From positions 1 through 5,815 of the forward strand of contig JAPKDK010000194.1 in the NCBI GenBank assembly GCA_028872645.1: a stretch of DNA of 5,815 nucleotides, written 5' to 3'. Both the position numbers and the translations under genes were made by a program. Within the stretch, counting starts at the first letter, position 1. Each line of letters starts with the position of its first letter. The stretch is from Verrucomicrobiota bacterium (GTDB lineage Bacteria > Verrucomicrobiota > Verrucomicrobiia > Limisphaerales > UBA1100). This document shows positions 5,228-5,815 of the stretch, piece after piece. The notes under the pieces are model-generated. The model ran no database searches and was not told where the DNA came from. It saw only the letters and a list, made by a program, of their open reading frames with translations.

Positions 5228-5815
5228 ATGAACACGAATCGCCGACAGATGTTGAAGGGGCTCTCGTTGGGAGCGGGGTCCATGCTGCTTTCCCCGATGA
5301 TCCAGCGGGTGATGGCTAATGCTGAAGGTAAGGAGCGTCCGCCGCGGTTTGTGTTCGTGCTGCAGAGTAACGGCTTTGATGCCGTGCAGGCATGTCCGGA
5401 GAGTATTCCGTTCCAAAAGTATGCCGACCGTGAAAAATTTGAATCAATTGACCTGACCCAGCACAAGTTACCCAAGGGGCTCGCGGCTCTGGAACCGTTA
5501 AAGAGCAAGACCACAATTGTGCAGGGGCTTTCGGGTCGCTGCACCGGTGGCGGTCATTCCACTTGGGGAGGTTCCCTCGGTCAGTACCGGATATCCGGCG
5601 CCAATCTTTCACCTCAAAATATTACCATCGATTACCAGCTTGGGCAGGCCATTCCCGGCATCCTGCCTTGGGTTGGTGTGGGAATGGCTTCGGGTGCGCG
5701 TGATGCGTTAATGAATATTACCGCGCGTGCAGCGCATAAAACCATGCCGATCATCCTGAGCCCGGAGAAGGCCTATAACTCTTTCTTCAGCGTGGCGGCC
5801 GGTGGCGAGCGGGAA
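5228..5815 (+). CDS. DUF1552 family protein with twin-arginine signal, 3' end cut by the window (196 aa visible)
   Basis: The reading frame is open from ATG 5228 to the last base with no stop, so only the N-terminal part is present. The start MNTNRRQMLKGLSLGAGSML carries a twin-arginine motif (R5, R6, then M-L-K) and a hydrophobic stretch, with probable cleavage after A32 (AxA at 30-32). Export by the Tat route in a folded state is therefore likely. The following RPPRFVFVLQSNGFDA (38-53) and LAALEPLKSKTTIVQGLSG (in two parts, 81-99), then GGHSTWGG and ITIDYQLGQ, follow the order seen in DUF1552 proteins of planctomycetes and verrucomicrobia. The function of this family is unknown. Members often sit beside PSD1/DUF1592-type cytochrome genes; here the upstream neighbour is a VOC protein, and the downstream one is outside the window. 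The family call is from motif recognition. Confidence 0.85.
   Translation, partial: MNTNRRQMLKGLSLGAGSMLLSPMIQRVMANAEGKERPPRFVFVLQSNGFDAVQACPESIPFQKYADREKFESIDLTQHKLPKGLAALEPLKSKTTIVQGLSGRCTGGGHSTWGGSLGQYRISGANLSPQNITIDYQLGQAIPGILPWVGVGMASGARDALMNITARAAHKTMPIILSPEKAYNSFFSVAAGGERE

Overview
The window looks like chromosomal DNA from a member of the Planctomycetes-Verrucomicrobia-Lentisphaerae group, most likely a verrucomicrobion. The evidence is the combination of gene types. There is a large pseudopilin with the FTLIELLVVIAIIGILA N-terminus and the 'LNKSQGQLVRADGSA' body motif. Next to it is a XylR-type regulator that joins a sugar-sensor domain to an AraC helix-turn-helix. The window also holds a twin-arginine-exported DUF1552 protein and several exported proteins of unknown function. 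No taxonomic marker gene is present, so the assignment is an inference. No RNA gene, insertion sequence, CRISPR array or phage gene was seen.

Layout. Minus strand, left part: an exported protein with two CxxC pairs (64-705), then a 233-base gap rich in inverted repeats, then the XylR/AraC-type regulator (939-2099). A 426-base AT-rich divergent intergenic region (2100-2525) follows, with several inverted repeats and a pair of half-sites 20 bases apart. Plus strand, right part: a pseudopilin with a C-terminal CBM6/CBM35-like domain (2526-3692) and a strong terminator; a HEAT-repeat lipoprotein (3799-4452) with its own strong terminator; then an exported VOC (glyoxalase-fold) protein (4650-5174) followed after 53 bases by a DUF1552 protein that runs off the right edge (5228-5815).

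How the genes may work together. The most interesting unit is the central divergent pair. A regulator whose family senses sugars faces a pilin-like protein whose C-terminal third looks like a carbohydrate-binding module. The simplest reading is a sugar-responsive switch controlling a surface or periplasmic fibre, or a secretion-system subunit, that binds polysaccharide. The HEAT lipoprotein starts only 24 bases after the pilin terminator and may depend on read-through. The VOC and DUF1552 genes are close enough to form a separate operon of exported proteins whose role cannot be read from sequence.
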